From Ramlibacter sp. (lineage in GTDB: Bacteria; Pseudomonadota; Gammaproteobacteria; Burkholderiales; Burkholderiaceae_C): DNA of 64,000 nt. The translations under genes and the position numbers were made by a program. Within the stretch, counting starts at the first letter, position 1. Each line of letters opens with the position of its first letter. Shown here in pieces: positions 52,828 through 64,000 of the stretch. Where the stretch lies: positions 1 to 64,000 of the forward strand of contig NZ_JAQGNQ010000068.1 of the NCBI RefSeq assembly GCF_028291745.1, in the 5' to 3' direction. The notes under the pieces were generated by a model. The model ran no database searches. It was not told the DNA's origin and saw only the letters and a list, made by a program, of their open reading frames with translations.

Positions 52828-52872
52828 TTCCGATCATCGCCATGTCAAGCAGTTTACTGCATCTGATCGGAA
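52828..52872. promoter_or_regulatory. Inverted repeats in the boxR/flavodoxin divergent promoter
   Basis: Outer perfect 9-bp arms TTCCGATCA (52828-52836) and TGATCGGAA (52864-52872) enclose GCAGT-TT-ACTGC (52849-52860). BzdR-type regulators bind near their own promoter, and this is the most structured sequence in the gap. Assignment to BoxR is inference. Confidence 0.5.
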
Positions 52873-52876
52873 CCGC

Positions 52877-53353
52877 ATGAAGCTCAAGATCCTCGTCGGC
52901 ACCATGACCAGCACGGCCGACTATGTCGCGCAGGCGATCCAGATGGACTGCGCCGACCTCGTGGCCGAGATCGAGGTCGTGCTGATGGACGGGCTGGACA
53001 TCAGCGCCTTCGACGAAGATGCACTTTATCTCATCTGCTCCTCCACTTATGGCTCGGGCGACGTGCCGGACAACGCCCGCGCGCTGTACGACTCGCTGGA
53101 TGCGCAGCCGAAGTTTCTCGGGCACGTGCGCTTCGGCGTGATCGCGCTGGGCGACCGCACCTACCTGCAGACCTTCTGCTTCGGCGGCAAGAAGTTCGAC
53201 GAGCGCCTGCGCGACCTGGGCGCGCAACGCATCGGCGAGGTCTGGTGCCACGATGCGAGCGCGGGCACGATGCCGGAGGAAGTGGCGACGGCGTGGTGCC
53301 GCGAATGGCTGGAGAAGGAAGCGATTCCGGCGTTGCAGAAGCAGGCGGCCTGA
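52877..53353 (+). CDS. Flavodoxin-like (MioC-type) FMN protein
   Basis: A 158-residue flavodoxin-fold protein. The FMN phosphate loop is LVGTMTSTADYVA (residues ~6-18); the isoalloxazine-contacting loops are SSTYGSGDVPDN and ALGDRTYLQTFCFGGKKFDE, closest to MioC and to the FMN domain of sulfite-reductase-type flavoproteins. It probably carries electrons in the cytoplasm. It stands first in the benzoate ligase/transporter direction, right across the promoter from boxR, and BoxA is missing, so it may serve BoxB. That role is inference. ATG 52877 lies five bases past the inverted repeat. Confidence 0.8.
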   Translation: MKLKILVGTMTSTADYVAQAIQMDCADLVAEIEVVLMDGLDISAFDEDALYLICSSTYGSGDVPDNARALYDSLDAQPKFLGHVRFGVIALGDRTYLQTFCFGGKKFDERLRDLGAQRIGEVWCHDASAGTMPEEVATAWCREWLEKEAIPALQKQAA

Positions 53354-53364
53354 TACGCAAACCA

Positions 53365-53445
53365 TGTCATTGCGGGCTTGACCCGCAATCCATGCGGCGC
53401 TTGAGTGAGCGCCGTCGTGGATCCCGGGTCAAGCCCGGGATGACA
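53365..53445. repeat. REP-like palindromic element, copy 1
   Basis: TGTCATTGCGGGCTTGACCC opens the element and TCAAGCCCGGGATGACA closes it, so its ends are inverted (TGTCAT / ATGACA). Each half is itself a hairpin (GCGGGCTTGACCCGC and CCCGGGTCAAGCCCGGG). A close copy lies at 56369-56452. It fills much of the gap between the flavodoxin gene and the ligase. Confidence 0.75.
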
Positions 53446-53513
53446 TCCGGGATATCCAGGCATCCAGGGCATCCACGACATCCAGCGAGAACGATCGGTA
53501 CGAGGAGACAACC

Positions 53514-55082
<1,569 letters not shown>

Positions 55083-55156
55083 GGGAAAGCCATGTGGCGG
55101 CGGGCGGCGGCGCGCGGTCAAATCGCGCCCGCGACAGCCACAACGAAGGAACCTTC

Positions 55157-56350
55157 ATGACCACCCGCCGCCTCGTCCTGTCCCGCGGCGCCGCCATCGT
55201 CGGAGCGGCGTCCACCGGACTGCTGCTGCCCGGGATCGTGCGCGCGCAATCCAGCCGCATCCGGGTGGGTTTCATGCTGCCTTATACCGGCACCTACTCG
55301 CAGCTCGGTGTGGCGATCGAGAACGGCGTGCGCATGGCCATCGCGGAACAGGGCGGCAAGCTCGGCGGCCGCGAGATCGAGTGGTTCAAGCTCGATGACG
55401 AATCGGAGCCGTCCAAGGGCGTGGAGAACGCCAACCGGCTCGTGCAGCGTGACAAGGTCGATGTCCTCATCGGCACCGTGCACTCGGGCGTGCAGATGGG
55501 GATACAGCGCGTGGCCCGCGAGACCGGCGTGTTGAACCTGATTCCCAATGCCGGCGCGCATGCCGCGACCCGCGCGCTGTGCGCACCCAACGTCTTCCGC
55601 ACCTCCTTCACCAACAGCCAGCCGACGCTGGCCCTCGGCAAGCCCATGATGGACAGGGGCCTGAAGAAGACGGTGTGGATCACGTGGAAGTACGCCGCGG
55701 GCGACGAAGCGTTCGAAGGTTTCCGCGACAGCTACACCAAGGCCGGCGGCACCATCGTCAAGGAACTGGGCCTGCCCTTCCCCAACGTCGAATTCCAGGC
55801 GCTGCTGACCGAGATCGCCTCGCTGCGTCCGGATGCCGTGGCCTGCTTCTTCGCCGGCGGCGCCGCCGCCAAGTTCATTCGCGACTACGCCGCCGCGGGC
55901 CTCAAGGACAAGATCCCGCTGTGGGGCTCGGGCTTCCTCACCGAGGGTGTGCTCGAGGCCGCCGGTCCCGCCGCCGAAGGCATCATGACCACGATGCACT
56001 ACGCGGACTCACTCGACACGCCGCGCAATCACCAGTTCCGCACCGCCTATGCCACGCAGTTCAAGATGCAGCCGGACGTGTATGCCGTGCAGGGCTACGA
56101 CACCGGCCTGCTGCTGGCGCAGGGTGCGGCCGCGGTGAAGGGGGACATGGGCAACAAGCAGGCGCTGTACCACGCGCTGGAGACGCAGACCATCGACAGC
56201 CCGCGCGGCAAGTGGTCCATGAGCAAGGCGCACAACCCGATCCAGGACATTTACCTGCGCCGGGTGGAGAACAAGGACAACAAGGTAATCGGGATTGCGG
56301 CGAAGGCGCTGTCGGATTCGGGGGCGGGGTGCAAGCTGGGGGCTGCATGA
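55157..56350 (+). CDS. ABC importer substrate-binding protein (benzoate/aromatic type)
   Basis: A 397-residue periplasmic binding protein of the Leu/Ile/Val-type (Peripla_BP_6) family. The signal peptide has a twin-arginine-like start (MTTRRLVLSRGAAIVGAAST) and is cleaved near VRAQS. The mature part begins IRVGFMLPYTGTYSQLGVAI, with LIGTVHSGVQMGIQRVARET and VWITWKYAAGDEAFEGFRDS in the two lobes. By context (ligase before, LivHMGF after) it should bind benzoate or a related aromatic acid. AAGGA precedes ATG 55157. Confidence 0.9.
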   Translation: MTTRRLVLSRGAAIVGAASTGLLLPGIVRAQSSRIRVGFMLPYTGTYSQLGVAIENGVRMAIAEQGGKLGGREIEWFKLDDESEPSKGVENANRLVQRDKVDVLIGTVHSGVQMGIQRVARETGVLNLIPNAGAHAATRALCAPNVFRTSFTNSQPTLALGKPMMDRGLKKTVWITWKYAAGDEAFEGFRDSYTKAGGTIVKELGLPFPNVEFQALLTEIASLRPDAVACFFAGGAAAKFIRDYAAAGLKDKIPLWGSGFLTEGVLEAAGPAAEGIMTTMHYADSLDTPRNHQFRTAYATQFKMQPDVYAVQGYDTGLLLAQGAAAVKGDMGNKQALYHALETQTIDSPRGKWSMSKAHNPIQDIYLRRVENKDNKVIGIAAKALSDSGAGCKLGAA

Positions 56351-56368
56351 AAGCGGCAGTCAAACCAA

Positions 56369-56452
56369 TGTCATGCCGGGCTTGACTCGGCATCCACACT
56401 GCGCCGGGTGCGAGCGCCGTCGCGTGGATCCCGGGTCAAGCCCGGGATGACA
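56369..56452. repeat. REP-like palindromic element, copy 2
   Basis: Opens TGTCATGCCGGGCTTGACTC and closes GGGTCAAGCCCGGGATGACA, the same architecture as copy 1, including the central GAGCGCCGTCG. Further partial units (GAGCCCGGGATGACATCC) follow up to about 56490. It lies in the gap before the livH-type permease gene. Confidence 0.75.
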
Positions 56453-56509
56453 CCCATGAAGCCCGCATGACATCCATGAGCCCGGGATGACATCCTCTCT
56501 CGCCTTTCC

Positions 56510-57373
56510 ATGGACCTCCCGAATTTCCTCATCCAGCTCCTGAACAGCGTCCAGTACGGCTTGCTGCTGTTCATGCTGGCCGCCGGCCTCACGCTGATCT
56601 TCGGGATTATGGGCGTGGTCAATCTCGCGCATGGCAGCTTCTACATGCTGGGCGCCTACCTCGCGTGGTCGCTGGGCGCGAAGACCGGCAGCCTCCTGCT
56701 GGCGATCGTCCTCGGCACGGTGTTGTCCGTGCTGTTCGGCCTGCTGCTGGAACGACTGCTCTTTCGCCACTTCTACCGTCGCAGCCACCTCGACCAGGTG
56801 CTCCTCACCTTCGGGCTGATCTACATCTTCGAGGAACTGCGCTCCATCCTGTGGGGCGACGACGTGCATGGCGTCGCCATTCCGCAATGGCTCTCCGCCT
56901 CCATTCCCCTCACCGACAATCTCTCCTATCCCGTCTACCGCCTCTTCATGTCGGGCCTGTGCGTGCTGCTCGCCATCGGCCTCTATGTGCTGATCGCGAA
57001 AACCCGCCTGGGCATGAAGATCCGCGCCGGCGCCTTCAACCACGAGATGACCGAGGCGCTGGGCGTCAACGTCAAGTTGATTCACATGATCGTGTTCGCG
57101 CTGGGCGTCGCACTGGCCGCCATTGCCGGCATGATCGCCGCGCCGATCTCCAGCGTGTATCCCAACATGGGATCGCAGATGTTGATCATGTGCTTCGTCG
57201 TCGTGGTGATCGGCGGCATCGGCTCGGTGCGCGGCGCACTGGTGGCCGCCCTGCTGGTGGGCCTGGCCGACACCTTCGGCAAGGTGCTGCTGCCGCAGCT
57301 CGCGGGCATGCTGGTCTACATGCTGATGGCCGCCGTGCTGCTGTGGAAGCCGGAAGGACTGTTCCGGCAATGA
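56510..57373 (+). CDS. Branched-chain-type ABC permease LivH-like
   Basis: A 287-residue inner-membrane permease of the LivH family, with about eight hydrophobic helices. It has a typical start (FLIQLLNSVQYGLLLFMLAA, GLTLIFGIMGVVNLAHGSFY with the conserved LAHG) and the EAA-like cytoplasmic region (TRLGMKIRAGAFNHEMTEAL GVN). It forms the translocation pore with LivM. Its stop overlaps the LivM start (ATGA). In this operon it probably transports benzoate or another aromatic acid. Confidence 0.92.
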   Translation: MDLPNFLIQLLNSVQYGLLLFMLAAGLTLIFGIMGVVNLAHGSFYMLGAYLAWSLGAKTGSLLLAIVLGTVLSVLFGLLLERLLFRHFYRRSHLDQVLLTFGLIYIFEELRSILWGDDVHGVAIPQWLSASIPLTDNLSYPVYRLFMSGLCVLLAIGLYVLIAKTRLGMKIRAGAFNHEMTEALGVNVKLIHMIVFALGVALAAIAGMIAAPISSVYPNMGSQMLIMCFVVVVIGGIGSVRGALVAALLVGLADTFGKVLLPQLAGMLVYMLMAAVLLWKPEGLFRQ

Positions 57374-58360
57374 GCGTGGTCGCCACGCATCTCGAGCGAT
57401 TGCCGCGTGGCCTGCAGGCGGTGCTGGCCCTCGGACTCGTCGTGCTGCTTGCCTTCCCCTTCGTGGCCACCGAGTTCTACGGGCAGATGGTCGCGCGCAT
57501 GATGATCCTGGCGATCTTCGCCATGAGCGTCGACCTGCTGCAGGGCGTGACCGGACTCGTCTCGCTGGGGCAGGCAGCCTACTTCGGCATCGCCGGCTAT
57601 GCCCTCGCCTTGTTCACCCCGGAAGGCGAGGCCGTGAGCCTGTGGTGGACGCTGCCGGCGGCCGTCGGCGCCTCGGCGCTGGCCGCGTTGGTGATCGGCT
57701 TCTTCGTGGTGCGCACCCGCGGCATCTACTTCATCATGGTGACCATGGCGTTCGCGCAGATGGTGTTCTACCTGTTCTTCGACAACAAGGTCCTGGGCGG
57801 CTCCGACGGCGTCTACATCAACTTCAAGCCCGCGGCCGGCCTGTTCGCGCTGGAGGACAAGCGCGTCTTCTACTACTTCACGCTCGCCGCGATGCTGCTG
57901 GTGTACGGCTTCCTGCGTCGCCTGTTGTTCAGCCCCTTCGGGCGCGCGCTCGCGGGCATCCGCGTCAACGAGCACCGCATGCGGGCGATGGGCTTCGGCA
58001 CCTTCGGCTACAAGCTCGCGGCTTTCACGCTCGCGGGTGCGCTGGCGGGAGTGGCCGGCTACCTGTGGGGAGCGCAGACCGGTTTCGTGAACCCGGAGCT
58101 GATGGGATTCCGCTCCAGCGCGCACGTGATCATGATGGTGATCCTGGGCGGCAGCGGCAACTTCGCCGGCGCCATCCTCGGCGCCTTCGTCTTCGAATAC
58201 CTGCTGCATGCCTTCCAGGACCTTCCCACGGTGGGAAGCTTCGACCTGGGCAAGCACTGGCAACTCGCCATGGGCGTGTTCATCGTCGCGGTGATCACCT
58301 TCGCGCCGCGCGGCCTGCTGGGCGCGCTGGTCCGCGTGCTGCAGCGAAAAGACGCGCGGC

Positions 58361-58368
<8 letters not shown>
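57370..58368 (+). CDS. Branched-chain-type ABC permease LivM-like
   Basis: A 332-residue inner-membrane permease of the LivM family with about nine helices and conserved segments QGVTGLVSLGQAAYFGIAGY (GQAA/F motif) and FGRALAGIRVNEHRMRAMGF (cytoplasmic coupling loop, GIRxNExRA). It ends in a basic tail. ATG 57370 overlaps the LivH stop and its end overlaps the ATPase start by 8 bases. It is the partner of LivH in the aromatic-acid importer. Confidence 0.92.
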
Positions 58369-59108
<740 letters not shown>

Positions 59109-59116
<8 letters not shown>

Positions 59117-59822
59117 CCGCCTGCTCCAGGCCCGCGGGCTGCACACGTACTACGGCGCCAGCCACGTGCTGCGCGGCGTCGACTTCCATGTCGATCGCGG
59201 CGAGACGATCGGGCTCATGGGCCGCAACGGCATGGGCAAGAGCACGCTGCTGAAAACGCTGATGGGGCTGCTGCGTCCGCATGCCGGCAGCGTCGAAGTC
59301 AAGGGCCGCGCGATGGTGGGCCGGCCTTCTTACGAAGTCGCCCGACTCGGCATTGCCTACGTCCCCGAGGGCCGCGGCATCTTCGGCAACCTGAGCGTGC
59401 AGGAAAACCTGCTGATGGCCGCAAGGCCGGGCGCGCAGGGGCAGCGCGACTGGACGTACGAGCGCGTGCTCGCCACCTTCCCGCGGCTGCAGGAAAGACT
59501 CGTCCATGGCGGCCAGCAACTCTCCGGCGGCGAGCAGCAGATGCTCACCATCGGCCGGGCGCTGATGACCAATCCGGACCTGCTGATCCTGGACGAGGCC
59601 ACGGAGGGTTTGGCTCCGCTCGTCGCGCGCGAGATCTGGCGGATCTGTGCGCTGATCCGCGAGAGCGGCATTTCCAGCGTCATCGTCGACAAGGCCTGGA
59701 AGCAGGTCACCCAGGTCAGCGACCGCAACGTCATCCTGGTCAAGGGCGAGATTGCCTTCGAAGGCAGCTCGGCACAGTTGCGTTCGCAACCCCATCTGCT
59801 CGACCGTTATCTCGGTGTCTGA
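59109..59822 (+). CDS. ABC transporter ATPase LivF-like
   Basis: A 237-residue ATPase: Walker A LMGRNGMGKSTLLK, Q-loop region VPEGRGIFGNLSVQENL (classic LivF), signature QLSGGEQQMLTIGRAL, Walker B LLILDEATEGLAP. The switch (H-loop) position reads VIVDKAWKQV, without the usual residue. It is the last gene of the importer operon. The 164 bases to glgB carry no gene. Confidence 0.92.
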
Positions 59823-59986
59823 GCACCTGCTCAACGTCTGACAACTTCCACCTCGACGTCAGCGCTCCGCGGACGGTGGACTGAGCGCCCACACCCCGCG
59901 CGAATGTAGGTTCCGGACTACGCCGCTTGATCTGCGCTTCCTGCAAGCGCCGCGCGCCTCCCCCAACAGAATGGCCGAACACAACG

Positions 59987-61942
59987 ATGAAGGCCATGAA
60001 GCCCCATTTGCCCCAAGAGGAGAAAACCCTGGAGGCCACACCCCGGACGGAGCCGACGCCTCGGCGTGCGAGCCACCACCATCGCCAGTTCGAAGTGATG
60101 GGTGCCCACCCGACAGATCGGGGCACCTGGTTCACGGTCTGGGCACCGAACGCGCGCGCGGTCGGCGTGATCGGCAGCTTCAATCACTGGCACTGCGAGC
60201 CGCTATTCCGGCTCGACGACGGCTCCGGCCAGTGGAGCGGCTTCGTCGAAGGCGCGCATTCCGGCCAGTGCTACAAGTTCCGCATCCAGGACGCGCACGG
60301 CCACTGGATGGACAAGGCGGACCCCTACGGCTATCGCATGGAACTGCCGCCCAACACCGCTTCGCAGATCTGGGATCTCTCCTACGAATGGGGTGACCAG
60401 GAGTGGATGCGCACGCGCGGCGCGCGGCAGGGGCACCACACGGCGATCTCCATCTACGAGGTGCACCTCGGCTCGTGGCAACGCGAGGAGGACGGCCGCT
60501 TTCTCAACTACCGCGAGATGGCCCACCGGCTGGCCACGCACTGCCACAACATGGGCTTCACGCACGTGGAGCTGATGCCGATCACCGAGCATCCGTTCTA
60601 CGGTTCCTGGGGCTACCAGACCACCGGCTACTTCGCGGCCACCTCGCGCTACGGCACGCCACAGGACCTGATGGCCTTCGTCGACACGCTGCACCAGCAA
60701 GGCATCGGCGTGTTCCTCGACTGGGTGCCCTCGCACTTCCCGGCGGACCCGCATGCGCTGGCGCGCTTCGACGGCACCGCGCTGTACGAGCACGAGGATC
60801 CGCGGCGCGGCTTCCACCCGGAGTGGAACAGCCTGATCTTCAACTACGGCCGCTTCGAGGTCCGCGACTTCCTGATCTCCAACGCGATCTTCTGGCTGGA
60901 GAAGTACCACTTCGACGGCCTGCGCGTGGATGCGGTCGCCTCGATGCTGTACCTGGATTACGCGCGCCGCCATGGCGAGTGGATCCCCAACGAGCAAGGC
61001 GGCAACCAGAACCACGACGCCGTGGGCTTCCTGCAGGACCTGAACACGTCGGTCTACGGCCAGTTCCCCGACGTGCACATGATCGCCGAGGAGTCCACTG
61101 CCTGGCCCGCCGTGTCGCGCCCGGTCGACTGGGGCGGCCTGGGCTTTGGCATGAAGTGGAACATGGGCTGGATGAACGACACGCTGCGCTACATGCTGCG
61201 GCCGCACTTCTACCGGCACTGGCATGGCGACGACGCGCGCTTCTCCGCCGTCTATGCCTTCCACGAAAACTTCATCCTGCCGTTCTCGCACGACGAGGTG
61301 GTCTACGGCAAGGGCAGCCTGGTCGCCAAGCAGCCGGGTGACGACTGGCAGCGGTTTGCGGGCCTGCGCAACCTGTATGGCTACATGTGGGGGCACCCGG
61401 GCAAGAAGCTGCTGTTCATGGGCTGCGAGTTCGCGCAGCTGGAAGAGTGGCACCACGAACGCACGCTCGACTGGCACCTGTGGGCGCGGCCCAATCACGC
61501 GGGCATCGCGCGCTGGATCTCCGACCTGAACGCGGCCTACCGCCAGCTGCCGGCGCTGCACGGGCACGACTTCGACGCCGAGGGCTTCAGCTGGCTCCCG
61601 TGCGAGCACCACGAATCCACCATCCTCACGTTCGTGCGGCGCGGCCGTCCCGGCGAGGGCGAGGTGGTCGTGATCTGCAACATGACCCCCGAACCGCGCC
61701 AGGCCCTGCGGGTGGCGATGCCGGAGGCGGGGACCTGGCACGAGATCCTGAACAGCGACGCCGTCTTCTATGGAGGCAGCGGCGTCGGCAACCTGGGGCG
61801 CGTGCAAGCCACCGCCCATGCTGTGGGCGGCTGGCCGGCCAGCGCCCTCGTCACCGTGCCGCCGCTGGGCACCGTGATGCTCTCCAACCGCCCCATAGCC
61901 ACGTCCGATACCGAACAGGGAGCACCTCATGCCCGCCAATAA
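59987..61942 (+). CDS. glgB: 1,4-alpha-glucan branching enzyme GlgB
   Basis: A 651-residue GH13 branching enzyme that makes alpha-1,6 branches in glycogen. It has a CBM48 domain at about residues 35-130 ([20 protein letters not shown]) and then the catalytic barrel with [15 protein letters not shown] (nucleophile Asp), [10 protein letters not shown] (acid/base Glu) and [14 protein letters not shown] (transition-state Asp). It is shorter than E. coli GlgB (728) because the extra N-terminal N1 domain is absent. The start is uncertain: ATG 59987 or 59996, neither with a strong ribosome-binding site. It overlaps glgC by 14 bases. Confidence 0.95.
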   Translation: MKAMKPHLPQEEKTLEATPRTEPTPRRASHHHRQFEVMGAHPTDRGTWFTVWAPNARAVGVIGSFNHWHCEPLFRLDDGSGQWSGFVEGAHSGQCYKFRIQDAHGHWMDKADPYGYRMELPPNTASQIWDLSYEWGDQEWMRTRGARQGHHTAISIYEVHLGSWQREEDGRFLNYREMAHRLATHCHNMGFTHVELMPITEHPFYGSWGYQTTGYFAATSRYGTPQDLMAFVDTLHQQGIGVFLDWVPSHFPADPHALARFDGTALYEHEDPRRGFHPEWNSLIFNYGRFEVRDFLISNAIFWLEKYHFDGLRVDAVASMLYLDYARRHGEWIPNEQGGNQNHDAVGFLQDLNTSVYGQFPDVHMIAEESTAWPAVSRPVDWGGLGFGMKWNMGWMNDTLRYMLRPHFYRHWHGDDARFSAVYAFHENFILPFSHDEVVYGKGSLVAKQPGDDWQRFAGLRNLYGYMWGHPGKKLLFMGCEFAQLEEWHHERTLDWHLWARPNHAGIARWISDLNAAYRQLPALHGHDFDAEGFSWLPCEHHESTILTFVRRGRPGEGEVVVICNMTPEPRQALRVAMPEAGTWHEILNSDAVFYGGSGVGNLGRVQATAHAVGGWPASALVTVPPLGTVMLSNRPIATSDTEQGAPHARQ

Positions 61943-63230
61943 GAACGTTTTGGCCTTCGTGATGGCCGGCGGCGAAGGCTCGCGCCTTCACCCGCTGACC
62001 GCCAACCGCTGCAAGCCCGCAGTGCCTTTCAACGGCAAGCACCGCATCGTCGACTTCGTGTTGTCCAACCTGGTCAACTCCGAGATCTACTCGACCTACC
62101 TGCTGGTGCAGTACAAATCGCAGTCGCTGATCGAGCACGTGCGGCAGTCCTGGACGATGGCGCGCTTCATGCCGCAGCACTTCATCACCGTGGTGCCGCC
62201 GCAGATGCGCCACGGGCCGGCGTGGTTCCAGGGCACGGCCGATGCGGTGTACCAGAACATCCACCTGATCGAGAGCATGCAGCCCGACATCGTGGCCGTG
62301 TTCGGTGCCGACCACATCTATCGCATGGACGTGCGGCAGATGATCGAATTCCACGTGGCGAGCCGCGCGCATGCCAGCGTTGCCACCATCCCGGTGGAAC
62401 TGCGCGAGTGCGACCAGTTCGGCATCGTCGACGTCGATGCCGATCACCGCATCGTCGACTTCAAGGAAAAGCCCAAGAGCGCCAAGCCGATGCCGGGCAG
62501 CCGCAGCCACGCGCTGGCCTCCATGGGCAACTACATCTTCGACGCCGACGTCCTGCTGCAGCAATTGAAGCGCATGCATGAAAGCGGCGAGACCGACTTC
62601 GGCAAGCACATCCTGCCGTCGATGGTGAAGAGCCACAAGCTGGTGGCCTACGACTTCGCCACCAACGTGATCCCGGGCACCGAGCCCTACGAAGAGCACG
62701 CCTACTGGCGCGATGTCGGCACCATCGACGCCTACTACCAGGCGCACTTCGACACGCTGGGCGCGCAACCCAAGTTCCGCATGACCAACCGGCAGTGGCC
62801 GATCTATGCGAGCCCCGACCAGGCGGAGTCGGCGCAGATCGAGAACGGCGTGATCAACCGCTCGGTGGTCGGCTCCGGCAGCATCGTCGACGGCGCCACG
62901 CTGGACCACGCCATGCTGCGCCGCTCGGTGCTGGTGGAGCGCGGCGCCCAGCTGGAGCACTGCATCATCATGGAGCGCTCGCGCATCGGCCGCGGCGCCC
63001 AGGTGCGCCGCTGCATCATCGATCAGGACAACCACATCCCGGCGGACGAGCGCATCGGCTTCGACCTGGAGCAGGACCGCAAGCGCTTCCACGTCACGCC
63101 CTCGGGCATCGTGGTGGTGCCGGCCGGCCACTTCCCGGCGCGCAAGACGACCACCTCCCCGTTCCGCGCGCCGATCAACGAGGAAGCCCACCTGGGCGAG
63201 GCCGTGCCCCGGATGGAGGTGCTTGCATGA
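61929..63230 (+). CDS. glgC: Glucose-1-phosphate adenylyltransferase GlgC
   Basis: A 433-residue ADP-glucose pyrophosphorylase, which supplies ADP-glucose for glycogen synthesis. Motifs are [20 protein letters not shown] (nucleotide-binding and activator-site region), [23 protein letters not shown] (catalytic Asp), IVDFKEKP (glucose-1-phosphate Lys) and a C-terminal left-handed beta-helix ([20 protein letters not shown]). Length matches E. coli GlgC (431). It is preceded by AGGGAGCACCTC and coupled to glgB upstream and glgX downstream. No glgA is seen within the window. Confidence 0.95.
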   Translation: MPANKNVLAFVMAGGEGSRLHPLTANRCKPAVPFNGKHRIVDFVLSNLVNSEIYSTYLLVQYKSQSLIEHVRQSWTMARFMPQHFITVVPPQMRHGPAWFQGTADAVYQNIHLIESMQPDIVAVFGADHIYRMDVRQMIEFHVASRAHASVATIPVELRECDQFGIVDVDADHRIVDFKEKPKSAKPMPGSRSHALASMGNYIFDADVLLQQLKRMHESGETDFGKHILPSMVKSHKLVAYDFATNVIPGTEPYEEHAYWRDVGTIDAYYQAHFDTLGAQPKFRMTNRQWPIYASPDQAESAQIENGVINRSVVGSGSIVDGATLDHAMLRRSVLVERGAQLEHCIIMERSRIGRGAQVRRCIIDQDNHIPADERIGFDLEQDRKRFHVTPSGIVVVPAGHFPARKTTTSPFRAPINEEAHLGEAVPRMEVLA

Positions 63231-64000
63231 CGGCGCAAGCCGTCGGACCGTCCCCCGCCCTTCGCACCAGCAGCCCGCCCGCGCTCACCGCCCCGGCGGT
63301 TGCCTGCCCTCCCGGCCGCGCCTGGCCGCTGGGGGCCACCCTCGGCGAGGGCGGCGTGAACTTCGCCGTCTACGCCAGTTCCGCCGATCGCGTGGAGGTC
63401 TGCGTGTTCGATGCGCAGGGGCAGCACGAACTCCAGCGCATTCCCCTACCCTGCCGCACCGACGAGGTGTGGCACGGCTTCGTGCCCGGCCTGGGCGCCG
63501 GCACCCGTTACGGCCTGCGCGTGCACGGCCCCTACGACCCGCACCACGGCTGGCGCTGCAACGCGCACAAGCTGATGCTCGACCCGTACGCGCGCGCGCT
63601 CGACCGGCCGCTGCGCGGCGCGCCCTGGCAGTACGCCTATCCGCTGGGGCACGACCGGCGCGACCTGCACATCGATGCGCACGACAACGCGGCCGAAGCG
63701 GCCAAGGGCATCGTCGTCGATCCGCATTTCGACTGGGGCGACGACCGGCATCCGCTGATCCCGATGGAGGACAGCGTGTTCTACGAAGTGCACGTGCGCG
63801 GCTTCACGCAGCAGATGCCGGACGTGCCGCAGGAACTGCGCGGCAGCTTTGCCGGCCTGGCCAGCGAGCCGGCGATCGCGCACCTCAAGCAGCTGGGCGT
63901 CACGGCGGTCGAACTGCTGCCGGTGCAGGCCTTCAACGACGAGCGCCGGCTGATCGACCTGGGCCTGGCCAACTACTGGGGCTACAACTCGATCGGCTTC
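63227..64000 (+). CDS. glgX: Glycogen debranching enzyme GlgX (3' end outside window)
   Basis: The first 258 residues of a GH13 isoamylase-type debranching enzyme. It has a CBM48 domain ([51 protein letters not shown]) and the start of the catalytic barrel ([45 protein letters not shown]). ATG 63227 overlaps the glgC stop (ATGA). It hydrolyses alpha-1,6 branches of phosphorylase-limited glycogen. The frame is open to the window edge. Confidence 0.92.
   Translation, partial: MTAQAVGPSPALRTSSPPALTAPAVACPPGRAWPLGATLGEGGVNFAVYASSADRVEVCVFDAQGQHELQRIPLPCRTDEVWHGFVPGLGAGTRYGLRVHGPYDPHHGWRCNAHKLMLDPYARALDRPLRGAPWQYAYPLGHDRRDLHIDAHDNAAEAAKGIVVDPHFDWGDDRHPLIPMEDSVFYEVHVRGFTQQMPDVPQELRGSFAGLASEPAIAHLKQLGVTAVELLPVQAFNDERRLIDLGLANYWGYNSIGF

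Overview
The window looks like a chromosomal segment of a Burkholderiales bacterium, most likely Comamonadaceae (Ramlibacter/Variovorax-like). It is GC-rich throughout. It carries six Bug/TctC-type periplasmic receptors, two DUF4148 proteins, a Burkholderiales-type trimeric porin, an aerobic benzoyl-CoA (box) cluster and a glg operon. The lineage is inferred from gene content only.

Layout. 0.3-16.6 kb is an envelope/metal-stress block: a PAP2 phosphatase, an outer-membrane MetA-type protein, a CusF-like lipoprotein, a complete tripartite RND pump (adaptor, HAE-1 pump, NodT-type channel), a DUF4148-porin pair, a heavy-metal-type two-component system divergent from a COG4280 membrane protein, another DUF4148 protein and a small YXWGXW-type protein. 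A shared 13-base motif (TGTAATCYGCGCG) lies before the pump, in the regulator/COG4280 gap and before the second DUF4148 gene, suggesting one regulon. Fragments of a PCu(A)C chaperone, an aldo/keto reductase, a response regulator and an IS3 transposase sit between these genes.

16.8-31.1 kb is a catabolic region. On the minus strand lie an IclR regulator, an HpaI-type aldolase, a TctC receptor and a divergent LeuC/LeuD-like dehydratase. Next to it is a translationally coupled trio (two allantoinase/imidase-type polysaccharide deacetylase-family hydrolases and an asparaginase-family amidohydrolase). Divergent from the trio are a TctC receptor, an IclR regulator, an LVIVD beta-propeller, a CobW GTPase, a triple-RidA protein broken by a frameshift, and another TctC receptor. 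Together these could degrade a cyclic imide or amide through a half-amide to an unsaturated diacid that is then hydrated; this pathway is inference.

31.2-46.7 kb holds an N-terminally short gentisate-dioxygenase-like bicupin, divergent metE/metR with a clear MetR-type operator, and several small receptor-plus-enzyme clusters: TctC with Ldh2 dehydrogenase, TctC with a thiamine-diphosphate enzyme and LysR, and TctC with an FAH-family hydrolase under a divergent IclR. A cupin and an alpha/beta hydrolase stand alone. No TctA/TctB membrane subunit is present for any of the six receptors.

46.7-48.6 kb is a relic zone: domain V and the maturase tail of a group II intron fused to a decayed IS3 transposase, tRNA-Arg(TCT), a frameshifted excisionase-like gene, a possible SDR scrap and tRNA-Pro(TGG). 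48.6-59.8 kb is a benzoate module: boxR-boxC-boxB on the minus strand, and on the plus strand a flavodoxin-like protein, benzoate-CoA ligase and a five-gene branched-chain-amino-acid-type ABC importer, with REP-like palindromes between genes. BoxA, the usual reductase, is absent here. From 60 kb to the end runs glgB-glgC-glgX (glgX cut by the window edge), all overlapping.
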